From Adenanthera pavonina (taxonomy: Eukaryota; Streptophyta; Magnoliopsida; Fabales; Fabaceae), in assembly GCA_026686845.1 (NCBI GenBank), contig JAIVEN010000007.1, positions 33,787,001-33,851,000 of the forward strand: 64,000 bases of DNA, given 5' to 3'. Below the pieces are notes generated by a model. The model was not told where the DNA came from and ran no database searches. It saw only the letters and a list, made by a program, of their open reading frames with translations. This document shows positions 46,787 through 58,859 of this stretch, piece by piece; position 1 is the stretch's first letter, and every line of letters starts with the position of its first letter. The translations under genes were made by a program, and so were the position numbers.

Positions 46787-47068
46787 CATTCAGTAGTTGG
46801 AAATTTAGCCTAACATGCAATGAAGCAACTTCAAATTCAACATAAATTATAAATAATCAATTTCATAATTTATTATTCATGCTATCATCAAATCAAATTG
46901 AAAATTTGAATTTACCTCAAATGCAAATAATTCAATAGTTGGAAATTTAGTCTGACATGTAATGAAGCAACTTCATATTCAACATAAATTATAAATAATC
47001 CGTTTCATAATTTATTATTCATACTATCATGAAATCAAATTGAAAATTTGAATTTACCTCAAATCCAA
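46787..47068. repeat. Tandem duplication, period about 142 bp
   Basis: Two head-to-tail copies of a unit containing AGTTGGAAATTTAG (46795 and 46937), GAAGCAACTTCA and CATAATTTATTATTCAT, then AAATCAAATTGAAAATTTGA. They differ at only a few positions, so the duplication is fairly recent. Non-coding. Confidence 0.85.
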
Positions 47069-47069
47069 A

Positions 47070-48330
47070 TCAATCTTAGCATAATCACAGTTATAAACCA
47101 AATGATTTTGATTTGAAAATTTAAATCCATGCTCCACAATTAATGAATTTTTCACTCTCATCCACTTTATAAAAACTGGAATTTTGCTATTAATTTTTTT
47201 AAGCATATATCAAGTTAGAATATATGCCAAGTCTTTTTTCTTCGAACCAACGATCATATATCAAGTTAAATGGTTTTGTTTTGTTTTGGTTTTTTAAGTT
47301 GAAAGCTATATTTTATTCTAATAAAATCTATGTTTGAAGTAAACTCGCAAAAAGTGAGCGTTAATCCATTTATAAATTTAAGAAAAAAATATCATCAAAA
47401 TTTCGTAAAAGTTGACAATAGAAGATATTAAATTTTCAAAACCATTTAACTTAAAGTTATTTATTGATAAAAAATTTTTATAAATTTTTTAAATTATAAT
47501 AAATTTTCAAGATTATTATAACATAAAAAATATTGGAATATATAAATTACTTAAACAATAATGAGGATGAGTATAATAGTGATGAAATATAAATTTTGGT
47601 AAATCCTACAATTGTAGGAACTGTAAAGTAACACAAATTTAATTCCGTGAATTGGTAGTATTAACTAGAATTATCGCAAGGAAATGTCAGATATTGCTTA
47701 TGAAATCAAAATATATAAATATGAAAATATATAATAAATTTGAATATCAAATACGTTTTATGAATTTATATATTTAACATTATTAAATATAACAATGTGA
47801 AGACTGATTATCTTAGTGGTTCACTTATTTATTAATTTTCCTTACATCCAGTTATGTAAGAACAATAGTAGCTGCAAGCAAGAAATACATAAAAGCAATA
47901 GTTAACTAATGTAATAGAATATAAGTTTGTATATCTATATTAATTACATGGTCTATTCCTGATAGCACTATATATACCAAACTTTTTAGAATTCTTAAAT
48001 AACTTTCTAGAATAGCTTACTCTATATTATGATATGATAGCATATCCTAAATTATTTAAAATCTTTTAGGATTTTTAATTATAAAGTTCTTTTAGAATTT
48101 GGAGAAATAGTAATATAAAAATAAGAAGTAAAAAGTGATAAGAGGAACTACATTTAAGATAGAAAAAATGAAATAGAAAGTGGTTATCTCCAAATTTAAA
48201 CAATCTTTTAAAATTTTATTATTAGGTAATCATTTCAACAATTGCATTATGTGGAGAAGATAAAACATATCAAAAAATGTGAACATTGTCACAGAAAATT
48301 ACAAATAACAATGTGATGAAATTCTATTGT
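47070..48330. other. AT-rich intergenic region, no gene
   Basis: No supported gene or bounded repeat seen in this stretch. Confidence 0.45.
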
Positions 48331-48344
48331 TGAGCGTGCCTTTA

Positions 48345-49030
48345 AGAGCTAAAAATGATAGATTTCACTATAAACCTATACAATCAAATTGTGATTTCTT
48401 TACAAAAAAAAATATATATATATATATATATGATTTTTATTTTCATATTTATCTTATATAGATCTCACTGTAAATTTATATAATTAAATCATGATTTTTC
48501 ACAAATATATATATATATAATTTTCAAATCAAATCTTGATTTTTTCACAAATATATATATATAATTTTTATTTTTATATTTATCATCATATCAAATTTAA
48601 AAAAAAAAAAGTATACATAAAGAACTAAATATTATTTGGAATATGTTGACCAAATTTTTTCATAGTCACTATAATGATATGAAAGCCTCAAATCGCAACA
48701 CATTGTATCTTCAATCTCTACTTTATGGATTTAAGTAAATAAACCTAAACAATCAAATTATAGATCTTGATAATCAAATTATGATTTTTTTTGCGAAATA
48801 TACATATATGATTTTAAAATCAAATCATGATTTTTCACAACTATATATCTAATTTTCATCTTCATATTATCATATCAAATTTAAAATAATGAAAATATAT
48901 ATAAGTAAAAGTATATATAAAAAAATAAATATTATTTAGAATATGCAAGTCCAGATTTTTTTATAGTTATCATAATAATTTAGAAGTTTCAAATCATGAC
49001 ACGTGTTTTTTTCAACCTCTACTTTATAAT
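48345..49030. repeat. Tandem duplication of a ~320-bp AT-rich unit
   Basis: A unit running from AACCTATACAATCAAATT (about 48373) to TCTCTACTTTAT (about 48725) recurs in diverged form from about 48745 to 49025. Shared blocks are TCATGATTTTTCACAA, ATCATATCAAATTTAAAA, AACTAAATATTATTTGGAAT and CAACCTCTACTTTATA. Inside, a shorter motif (ATGATTTTTCACAAATATAT) is itself repeated around 48490 and 48540 with (AT)n tracts. Confidence 0.65.
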
Positions 49031-49039
49031 ATATAATAA

Positions 49040-50030
49040 ATATTTGATTTTCTATTTTTAAGCATGGTAATTTTATTACTTTTTTGTTGCACTGCCTTGT
49101 AATTTTATTACTAAGAATATAATATGTTACATGATCATTCAAATTACTAATCTAAAATATCAAATAAAATTAGGGTTTAAATTAAACTTTAAATTTTTTA
49201 TGTTCAATTAAAAAATATTTTCAACTAAAATATGCAATTTTTTTATTAAAATGATTTATTTTTTTATTATGAATTTCTGTTAGTTATAAAATTATTCAAA
49301 AAAATTAATCATTTAAATTTAACTTAAATCATATTTTTAAATAAAATGATATGTTACAAATGCTCAATATTTTTAATCAAAATTTATCAGCATATGTTGT
49401 CATACAAATAGATTGATTGGTGATCACATTTTTAATATCTTGTATAATTTTATGATTTTATATTTATATAGATAAATATAAAAAATGTTTACATACAAAA
49501 TAATATCGATATATAAAACCATTTTGGATTTTGACATAAAAAGCACTAAATGTGGAAACATGTGCGACCAACCATGCACCATAATATATATGGGATTTTT
49601 CTGGTGACCCATAATTTTATAAACTCACATCTAATATCATGTACAAAGAGTTGTTGTACAACAAAAATTGATATTTTTTTAGTGGTTATTTTTCTTTAGA
49701 TATAATATTATAGATTAATACATCTTCAAAAAAATTCTTATTTATATATTTAGTTTGTTACATCTTTTATTATTTATATTTATAATTGTAAATATGCAAT
49801 TATTCTAACTCACTATATTATAATTATAACAATTCACATTAAAATTTTTTATTTATGAAGGACTGATACATTGCACAGGTGCATTACTAGTTTTGTTAAA
49901 AGTCCCACAGATTTCATATCATCTTAAAATAATTATGTTGACATTAGCATGATTGAATTAAGGCTTCTAGAAAATTAAAGTTATATATGTGAGGAACCAG
50001 TTAAAGAATTGCAGAGAACATGAGAATGCT
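49040..50030. other. AT-rich intergenic region, no gene
   Basis: No gene or bounded repeat recognised. Confidence 0.45.
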
Positions 50031-50169
50031 TAGTGGGCATGGGATGGGCGGCGTGTTTAAGACACTATTTTGTTCAACGGAAGGAAGGAGGAGGGAAGAG
50101 ATTTTAATGGAGGGAAAGGAGGGGAGAGGAGGCTAAAGGACAAAAAGATAGGGATTTTAATTTTTTTTT

Positions 50170-50420
50170 GATTAGGTTTGTTGGAAAGAGGGAAGGGGAG
50201 ATTTGTTCATTTTTCCCCAAATTCCCCCATTTTTGGAGGGGAGGAGAAAAAATTCATTAAAATATTAAATTTTTCCTCTCATTTCCTTCTACTTATTGAA
50301 CCAAATGAGAAAAAATTGAGAAAATTTTTCCTTCTCCTCATGCTTATTAAATTAAATGAGAGGAAATTTTAATTTTTTCTTCCTCTTCTTGCTTCCAAAT
50401 CCCTCCAACTAAACAAAGCA
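50170..50420. mobile_element. Probable TIR MITE with purine/pyrimidine arms
   Basis: A purine-rich left arm (GTTTGTTGGAAAGAGGGAAG, about 50176) faces a pyrimidine-rich right arm whose reverse complement is TTTGTTTAGTTGGAGGGATT followed by TGGAAG (near 50420). This is the same end type as the MITE after the PPR gene. The arms are imperfect and a purine-rich tract (50080-50150) lies just outside, so boundaries are uncertain. Confidence 0.45.
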
Positions 50421-50989
50421 TATATGATAGAAAAGTGACTATTGGACTCCTAAAATTATTGCAAGTACTTTAAAACTAAACTCTATAAAAGGTTTGGACG
50501 AAAAAACCTCTATATAATAGTTCAAGCGCTAGTAACCAATATCACCATCTACACACAACAATTATTTATCAACTTAAGAGGAAAAAGAAACAATTGAGAA
50601 AAGAGAGAGTGGAAGAAAATATAATGAGGGGCCGAAGGAGAAGATGGGGTGGAAAAAAAAGGAAGAGAAAAACATAAGGAAATTGAAGCAAAGATAAGTG
50701 TTATTTGGGTCCCAAGATTATTTTTTTCTTTTTCTTCCTTATTGAAATGGCTAACTAGAAGTGTATGGGTAATTTCACCAAGGAATTGATATAGTTTGGA
50801 TATTTTAACCGGTGTTAAGTTTCTGGCTTGATCAAGGGTATATATTTGAACCGTTGATTTGTTCTATTAATTTCCTTTTTAATGAGGTTAATTAAAATAT
50901 TTTTTTGGGCACATTAAATTTTGTATAATCAATTTATGGTGTATCAATGGCTGTTGTGCGATATATATCACTTTTCCCATGGTATAATT

Positions 50990-51420
50990 GATTCCCAAAG
51001 CCATCTCTATTTTTGTAAATCATCATTTTCTATTAATTAAAATGTTTTTCAATATTTTGCTTAAAACCTTGTGGTGGCGATTCCTTCTAAATTGATTTTC
51101 ATTTGAAAATCATTTTTTCTCTTTTTCTATTTTTCGTACCAACAACGTGAAAAATCAGGTGCGGCACCATAGTTCTATTTATTGGTTCAAGACGTTATTG
51201 TTTAATTTAGTAGTTATTGTTCATTTTTTTTATAACAAGGAAACTCTAGCTAACAAAGTCCATTGACTCCTGAATCTATCTCTATTTTCATAGACTATCA
51301 TTTTCCATTATTTAAAAGGTTTTTTAATATTATCCCTAAAAAATTTTTTGTGGTGATTCCTTCTAAATTGATTTTAATTTGAAAATCAATTTTTATCTTT
51401 TTCTAAAACTTGGGTATAAA
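50990..51420. repeat. Diverged direct repeats, possibly retrotransposon LTR ends
   Basis: Two segments (about 50998-51130 and 51275-51412) share ATCTCTATTTT, CATTTTC.ATTA, then TTGTGGTG(G)CGATTCCTTCTAAATTGATTTT and TTTGAAAATC. GGCGATTCC-like words near the end of a repeat, followed by GTGAAAAATCAGGTGCGGC, resemble the R-U5 end of Ty3 Tat-type LTRs, but nothing coding supports this. Confidence 0.35.
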
Positions 51421-51424
51421 CTAA

Positions 51425-52425
51425 GCCTACACCAAGTCAATTAAGTTATTCAATCTAGTAGTTTTTATTTTATTTTATTCAAACTAGTAGTTTGAGTATC
51501 TAGCTTAAACCAAGTTCTATGTACCATATTAAGGTTTCAAGTGAGCTCGAATCCACGAGTTCTTATTTGCAATGAGACACCCCAACCATTAGGGTAAGGC
51601 AAGTGAACCTTATTGTTCATTTTATTTAATCATTATTTAATTTGTTCTTATTTGTTCATTTTTAAAAATTTTTCTCTTTATAAAAGTAGTATTCTATATT
51701 TGTCTAATCTAAATCTTTTCTTTTTTTTTGTTGGCCAAAAATATCTTTTTTTTTGTAGTTTTAACATTATCTTTTTTTTAACCCCTCTTTCTTTTAAACT
51801 TCCTCTATTTTTTCAAAGAATGTAGTGTTTTATTTATTATCTTAACTTTCTTTCAACAAATTTTATTATGTTTTTATTTTATAAAATATTATAAATATTT
51901 AAAATTTTTTAATTTATTTCCTTAAGGACTCTTTTTATTTTTATTTTTAAAAATAATATCTTTTTTGACAACATATTTTAAAAAAACCCCTTATAGTTGA
52001 CATATATTTAAATTAATATATATTTTAAATTTAATTTGTTTAACCTCCCTCTCTTTTTAACTTTTTTTTTAAAAAAATATTTTCATAGTTTTTACATTTA
52101 TTTATTATCTTAACTTTCTTTCTACAAATTTTATTACCTTCTTTATTCTCTAAATTATTATAAAAATGGTTAAAAATTTTTTAATTTCTAATTTCTTTCT
52201 TTATTGTGAAAGTAAATCTTTATACATTTTTTTTAAAAATAATCTTTTTTGACAACATATTTTGAAATCCCTCTTATAGCTGATATATATTTAATTTGAT
52301 ATATATTTTAAATTTAATTTGTGTACAGTTTATTTTTATTAGTTATTTTTTATTTCAATTTTTATTATACTTTTATCTTTTTTTGGTAATAACTGTATAC
52401 TTTTTAATTTCAGTTCATTTGTCCT
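51425..52425. other. AT-rich intergenic region, no gene
   Basis: Poly-T/A-rich sequence. Segments near 51960-52030 and 52240-52320 share TTTTTTGACAACATATTT and ATATATTTTAAATTTAATTTGT, a diverged direct repeat. No gene. Confidence 0.45.
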
Positions 52426-52605
52426 CTTGCGAAGGTTGTAACTGGAAAAAGAGATAGAAAGAGAACTTGTAACTACAATTTCGGCTGGCCATATTTAATC
52501 TAGATATCCAAAGGAGGATAAGGACTATTTTTTTTTTCTTTAAATCAGAAAACAAGATTTTTGAATAATCTCGAACCACATAAGCCATTGATTTCTAAGT
52601 GCATC

Positions 52606-52914
52606 TGTGACACGTCAATTTTTCTCCCGAATCTGCGACGTGGCTCATGCAAGAAACGCCTCACGTGGAAGTTGAGAGAGGCACGTGAGAGCTAGAGACT
52701 ATGTATAGCATGGAGAGGAAAGAGAAGAGGGTGTGTAATGTGTTTTATCTCTTCAATTCTGTTGTGCTTCTCTCTGTACTGAACTCCATTCTGTTACTTG
52801 TGCCTCTGTGATTCTCTTTCTGTTGTAGGCCGTGTGGCTTTTTCCTCTCAATTCAATAATATTTGTAGCAGAGATCATACTACATTGTTCCTATTAATTC
52901 CATGAGTTGTTACA
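52606..52914 (+). repeat. 5' LTR of the Ty3 element (309 bp)
   Basis: TG...CA bounded. Matches the 3' LTR closely from CTGCGAC onward but lacks about 55 bases after the first 12. Confidence 0.9.
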
Positions 52915-52938
52915 AAGGTGCTTTCACTGAGAGACAAG

Positions 52939-55900
52939 ATGACGGAGAGTATAAGGCTGAAGGAATTATCCACCGATGTGAAGAGCTTGCATTGTGACTT
53001 GCAAACCATGCGTGATTTTGTTGAGCGTATCAAGGTCTATAATTCTTCATGAATGGATAAATTGGAAGTGATGATTGAAGCTTTAGCCAGAGCACTAAAT
53101 ACTCGTCTAGCGCGTCTTGAAGGTCATATGGAGACACTTTCTTGTTCTGTTGATGCACTTAACAGAAAGGGAGACCATGTGATTATTGCCTCAGGATCTA
53201 GTCGCTATGGTTCCTCTTCGAATGGACAGCCATACCAACCTTTCCAATTGCGTCAGGTAAAGTTGGATTTCCCTCGCTTCGATGGTTCCGATCCTCTGAC
53301 TTGGCTCTTTTGTGTAGAGCAATATTTTGCATATTATGAAATTCCAGATCCGCAACGAATCGTCGTTGCCTCAGTACATATGGATGGAGTAGTCGTGTCT
53401 TGGTTCCAAATGATGCAAAAGATGAAGCAATTCTCTAATTGGAAGGAGCTTGCAAGGGCCATCGAACAACAATTTGAACCTTCGAGCTACGATCACCCTC
53501 GGTCTCAGTTTTTTAAATTGACTCAGACTAATATGTTCGATAGTTACTATCGGCAATTCACGATTCTGGCCAATCGCACTGAAGGTGTATCTGACGAAGC
53601 TCTACTTGGTTGTTTTATTGGAGGTCTTAAACCTGATCTTTAGAGAGATGTGCTGGCTCATTCTCTAGATACATTACTTAAGGCGACAGGGCTCACAAGG
53701 TTGCTCAGTGATAAATATGTCATGAGTGCTCCATTAAATCGATCTAGATCAGGGACGTCTACGACTTTCAGTGGCACACCTATTGCGGTGAAACCTCTCT
53801 CGAGTGTTCCATCGTCCAGTATCACTCTGGTGTTGACAAGCAAGTCCTCTGTACCCCCACTACTACCTACTCCGAATACCAAACCATTGATGCCTGTACG
53901 AAAGATCACACCGGTTGAGATACAAATCCTGCGAGAGAAGGGCCTATGTTACACTTGCGATGAGAAGTTTAATCCAAGCCATCACTGTGCCAATAGGCAG
54001 TATATGTTGTTACAATGAGATGAGGAAGAAATTGATTATGAAATTCCTTTACCACCAGACTTGGTCACGAATAAGCAAGAAGAAGCCACCGCGACTTTTC
54101 ACCATATATCACTGCAAGCTTATCAGGGTACAGGGGGTAGAACGATGATCCGTTTTGTTGGAACTGTGGGGGGAGAGGCTGTACAGGTCCTTTTGGATGG
54201 AGGAAGCTCCAATAATTGGGTCCATCCTCAGTTAGTGTGCCATTTACAGTTGCCAGTGGAACCGTGTGGTACGATGCTTGTTGTTGTGGGCAATGAACAA
54301 CGAATGGATGGATTGGGATTAGTGAAAAAGCTATCTATTAAGATTTGTGGTCACGTGATTGTGCTATCTGCATTTGTTTCACCAATTACAGGGTTTGATA
54401 TTGTTATTGGTTCACCATGGTTGGCCACATGTAGCAGACTATAGCCGAGCTACTATTAAATACTTGAAGGATGGGAATTTTGTCACGTTGGTAGGAACGA
54501 AGAATCCTCCTTGCACCCCTACTTAATACCATCATATACAGAGGTTCCAAGATACAGGGGCCATCGATGAGATGTTCTTCTTACAGTTAATAACAAAGGA
54601 ACCATGTGATCTGGAATTGCCGGAGGATGTGCCCACAGATATGCGACAACTTTTATATCGTTACTGCTTGGTTTTTTATACTCCTCATGAACTACCTCCT
54701 CAACGGGACTATGACCACAGAATTATATTGCAACAGGGGGTGGGACCAGTGAAAGTACGTCTCTATCATTACCCCTTTATTCAGAAATCAGAGATTAAGA
54801 GCATGGTAAAAGAACTTCTCAATGATGGATTCATACATGCAAGCACCAGTCCATTCTCCGCTCTAGTGATTTTGGTTCGAAAGAAGGATGGTTCCTGGCA
54901 ATTTTGCGTGGATTATCATGCGTTGAATGCAGTTACAGTGAAGGATTCATTTCCAATGCCCACCATTGATGAATTATTGGATGAGCTTGGTGGGTCTGTC
55001 TATTATTCGAAGCTTGACTTTAGAGCTGGCTACCATCAGATCCGAATGCATCCTGAAGATCAGGAGAAAATGCCTTCCATACCCATCAGGGACTTTATGA
55101 ATGGCTTGTGATGCCATTTGGGCTCACAAATGCTCTAACAACTTTTCAGGCCCTAATGAACTCCATTTTTTGGACATTTTTGAGGAAGTTTGTGCTCATC
55201 TTCTTTGATGATATACTGGTGTACAGTAGCACTTGGGAAAAGCATCTTGAACATGTTAAGCTTGTCCTTAAGCAATTGTTGCAGCATAAGTTGTTTGCCA
55301 AGCTTTCAAAGTGCTCTTTTGGACATATTCGAGTTGAGTATTTAGGCCATATTGTAGAAGCCAAAGGGGTCTCTATGGATCCATCTAAGGTCCAAGCTAT
55401 GCCACGTTGGCCCACGCCACTTAATGTAGCTCAATTACGTGGATTTTTGGTTCTCTCTGGCTACTATCGTCGATTTGTCCACCAATATGCACTTCTTGCC
55501 AGTCCTCTAACATGACTTTTATAGAAGGATAATTTCCATTGGTCCAGTGAAGCACAAACTGCATTTGACCATTTGAAAGAGGCATTGACTAGAGCCCATG
55601 TCTTAGCCTTGCTTGATTTCTCATAGACATTTCTTGTCGAAACTGACGCCTCTGGGTGCGCCATCGGTGCCATTCTCAGTCAAAATAATCATCCAATTGT
55701 TTTCTTTTCCAAGCAACTTTCTTCTCGTATGCAGGCTCAGTCGGCATATGTGAGGGAACTGTATGCAATCACCCAAGTGTTAGCTAAGTTTCGTCATTAC
55801 TTCTTTGGGCATCCCTTTGTTATTTGTACAGATCAAGAGAGTTTAAAGCATCTGGACAAGCAAATTTTACAGACACAGGAACAAGAAGCTTATTTATCAA

Positions 55901-57596
55901 AGTTGTTAGGATATCGATTTTCAATTGAATATCGCCCAGGCAAAACTAACGTGGTGGCTGATGCGCTTTCACGTGTAACTTTTATGTCTCTGCAAGGAAT
56001 TCAGTCAACACTGTTTGATGATATCATAGCTGTTACTCGCGGGTCCCCCCAACTAAAACAATTGCGTTCTCGGATAGATGCTGATCCGTCCTCATTAGTT
56101 GAGTATACCATTCAAGATGGGCTCATCTATTATAAGGGCTGACTGGTGGTTCCCCATGAAGATAAAGAACTCATTGAGAAGATCTTACATGAGTTTCATG
56201 CCTCTGTTTTGGGAGGTCACGCTGGGTCATTGCGTACCTTTTATCTCTTGGCTTCTAATCTTTATTGGCCGACCATGCGTAAGGATGTTGCTCAGTTTGT
56301 GCATTGCTGTGACATCTGTCAGCTAGCCAAGGTTGCCCAAGTGTTACCAGTGGGGCTATTGAGTCCTCTTCCTATACCCCATCAGATTTGGGATTCCATT
56401 GCTATGGATTTTATCACAGCCTTGCCTATTGTGCGTGGTTACTCGGTTATCATGGTCATCATTGATCGCTTGTCCAAGTATGCCCACTTTGTGCCATTGC
56501 GTGCTACCTACTCTAGCCAAACAGTGGCTAAAGATTTCCTCCAGAATGTGGTGTGTTTGCACGGAATGCCCACTAGCATCGTCTCTGACAGGGACTGTGC
56601 CTTCACGAGTTCCTTTTGGCATTCCCTTTGTAAACTTCAGGGCATTGATCCTCTTATGAGCTCTTCTTATCATCCGGAAATGGACGGCCAATCAGAGGCT
56701 CTGAACCGATGTCTTGAGATGTACCTTTGTTGTTTCGTCTATGATTGTCCTGAAAAAAAACTAGCTTATCTTCCTTGGGCTGAGTTCTGGTACAACTCTT
56801 CCTTTCAGTCGGCCATCAGAATGACCCCTTTTAAAGCTGTGTATGGCTGTGACCCACCTGCGCTCATTCAAGGATACTCCCATGCCGACACTTCCCCTGA
56901 CCTGTGTCAGTAGCTTCAACTGCATGATATTATTTTGCGGGCTCTTAAGCTTAATTTGCAGAAGGCCCAGGGTCGCATGAAGAAGTATGCCAATCGTCGG
57001 CGTCGTGATGATGTCTTTGAAGTAGGGGACTTGGTCTTTGTCAAGCTTCACCCTTACCGTCAACATTTTGTGGCTCTTCGCAAACACCAGAAACTAGGTC
57101 TTTGTTATTTTGGTCCCTTCAAGGTACTTGAGCATATCGAGTCTATTGCTTACCGCCTGGAGTTACCTACTCACGCTCGCGTTCACCCTGTCTTCCATAT
57201 TTCACTCCTCAAGCGATGTCATGGGGCGCCTACCCATTCTTACTTAAGCTGTCTGAGCCTGAGGGTCCTGTTATTCAGCCACAGGAAGTGATCGATGCTC
57301 GAGTTGTTCGTTGCGGAGAGGAATGGCAGAACCAAGTTTTAGTTCATTGGGATGGGGTCGCTGAACCTACATGGGAGTCTGTCCCTGATCTTATGTCTGC
57401 CTACCCTCAATTTGACCTTGGAGACAAAGTCCCTGTTCATGGAGGGGATATTGTGACACGTCAGCAAAAACACGTGGATGTGAAGGCCATGCATGAGACG
57501 TTGGGTAATGAAGTTTCGATTGGCAACGTGGGTCTGCGACATGGCTCACACAAGAAACGCCTCACGTGGAAGTTGAGAGAGGCACATGAGAGCTAG
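52939..57596 (+). pseudogene. Ty3 gag-pol polyprotein remnant with chromodomain
   Basis: The ATG at 52939 follows the primer site. Gag is interrupted by TGA at 53050-53052 and TAG at 53641-53643. Its zinc-knuckle-like segment is near 53945 (CYTCDEKFNPSHHC), followed by a TGA at 54016-54018. The protease keeps VLLDGGSSNNWVH (about 54190). A frame change occurs near 54420. Reverse transcriptase (54572-55515) includes KLDFRAGYHQIRM and the active-site IFFDDILVYS, but a one-base loss near 55070 breaks it. RNase H (about 55530-55980) has ETDASGCAIGAIL and further stops. Integrase (56146-56913) has an HHCC-type N-terminus, the core aspartate region AMDFITALP and the DG(Q)SE glutamate region. The C-terminal chromodomain (57216-57410) reads VLVHWDGVAEPTWE. 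At least five lesions make it non-functional. Confidence 0.9.
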
Positions 57597-57815
57597 AGAC
57601 TATGTATAGCATGGAGAGGAGAGAGAAGAGAGTGTGTAATGTGTTTTGTCTCTTCAATTCTGTTATGCTTTTCTCTGTACTGAACTCCATTCTGTTACTT
57701 GTGACTCTGTGATTCTCTTTCTGTTGTAGGCCGTGTGGTATTTTCCTCTCAATTCAATAATATTTGTAGTAGAGATCGTGCTACATTGTTCCTATTAATT
57801 TCCTGAGTTGTTACA
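57452..57815 (+). repeat. 3' LTR of the Ty3 element (364 bp)
   Basis: Begins TGTGACACGTCA after the purine tract and ends GTTGTTACA. The chromodomain reading frame runs about 145 bases into it before stopping at 57596. Confidence 0.9.
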
Positions 57816-57905
57816 GTATCATCCTATGATTATTTTAGCATAGTATTATAAGGTGTCTGCATATCTGCTTGTGGATCTCAAACATTTACCTTTATAAAGT
57901 TATTT
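57816..57905 (+). repeat. Right half of the locus split by the Ty3 element
   Basis: GGTGTCTGCATATCTGCTTG and the following AAACATTTACCTTTATAAAG match, in reverse complement, about 31805-31880. The left half (52430-52605) matches about 32530-32440 and 31930-31885, also in reverse complement. This is a diverged copy of the minus-strand locus. Confidence 0.65.
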
Positions 57906-57984
57906 TAGGCTTTTTTACCGATATATATTAAGTAAAAAAAATATTTTTCAATATGCTATAAGTTGTAAATTATTTATCTAAATA

Positions 57985-58710
57985 CTACAAATTATAAGAT
58001 CTCGATTTGCCTGAAGCCGAGAAATCGTAAAGTGATCTGACGCTCTGATGTGTCCGTACGAAGAGACATCTCGATTTTCTGTAAATTGAGATACAATAAT
58101 ACCAAATTAATATCTCGGTTTAATTAAAATTGAGATCCAATTTTTTCAAAATTTATAGATCTCGATTTTTTCAAAACTGAGATTCAAAATAAGATAAAAA
58201 TAAAAAAGGACAAGGGGGATAATGTAATGTTTCTCTCTTTTTATTTGAAGGAGAAGGGTAATACGATACAATCAATTTTTTACTTCAAAATGAGAAAAGC
58301 AAAGGTGTGAAATAACCCAAAAAAAAGGCATAAAATGACTAGACAAATGAGGCATGAAAGGCAAATGACCAAAGCAGAAGCATGAAATGACCAGGGAGCA
58401 CGCGTTGCTTTAACAATATTATATTAAAAACAAATTATTTGTATGACAAGACAAGATGCACTTTTCCGAGACGCTGGAAGCAGGCATCAAAATGATTTCC
58501 ATTTTGAAAAACTTATTGATAAATGACAAGACATGATAAAATCAATAATTTTTTTTTTTAAATTAATCTCGATTTTTCAGAAACCGAGATATATGTTATA
58601 ATTTTTTTAAAAAAAGACCAGACGCAACGAAAAAATCGAGATTTATGTAAATAATTTTTTTTAAAAAAAAAGAGACAAGACACAACACTACAGTGTTGCG
58701 TCTTGTTTGG
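57985..58710. repeat. Cluster of short palindromes with ATCTCG ends
   Basis: At least five small inverted repeats occur, with arms ATCTCG(A/G)TTTT and AAA(C/T)(C/T)GAGAT: about 58000-58023, 58068-58092, 58111-58136, 58158-58184 and 58565-58592. An orphan arm lies at 58628-58642. A separate strong hairpin (AAGACACAACACT / AGTGTTGCGTCTT, 58677-58704, two-base loop) lies at the right end. No coding content. Confidence 0.6.
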
Positions 58711-58859
58711 TCTTGTGCAGTCGGTTTGAGCAGAGGGAATGTGGGAACATGCGTAGAAGGGGAACATGAAGCAAAAAATTACTTAAAAGCATAAGGTGTA
58801 TTTCATATTTCTGCGTAAAGATATCGCGATTCATGTTTTGCTTGTGCTCTCCACTTCAG

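Larger units (their letters stand above)
52606..57815 (+). mobile_element. Ty3/gypsy chromovirus with both LTRs (inactive)
   Basis: A 5.2-kb element with LTRs starting TGTGACACGTCA and ending GAGTTGTTACA. Flanking 5-bp sequences GCATC (52601-52605) and GTATC (57816-57820) match at four of five positions, consistent with an old target duplication. A primer site-like GGTGCTTTCACTGAGAG lies at 52917-52933 and a purine tract GGAGGGGATA just before the 3' LTR. The coding order is gag, protease, reverse transcriptase, RNase H, integrase, chromodomain, which defines chromoviruses. It split a copy of the locus found on the minus strand near 31.8-32.5 kb. Confidence 0.95.
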
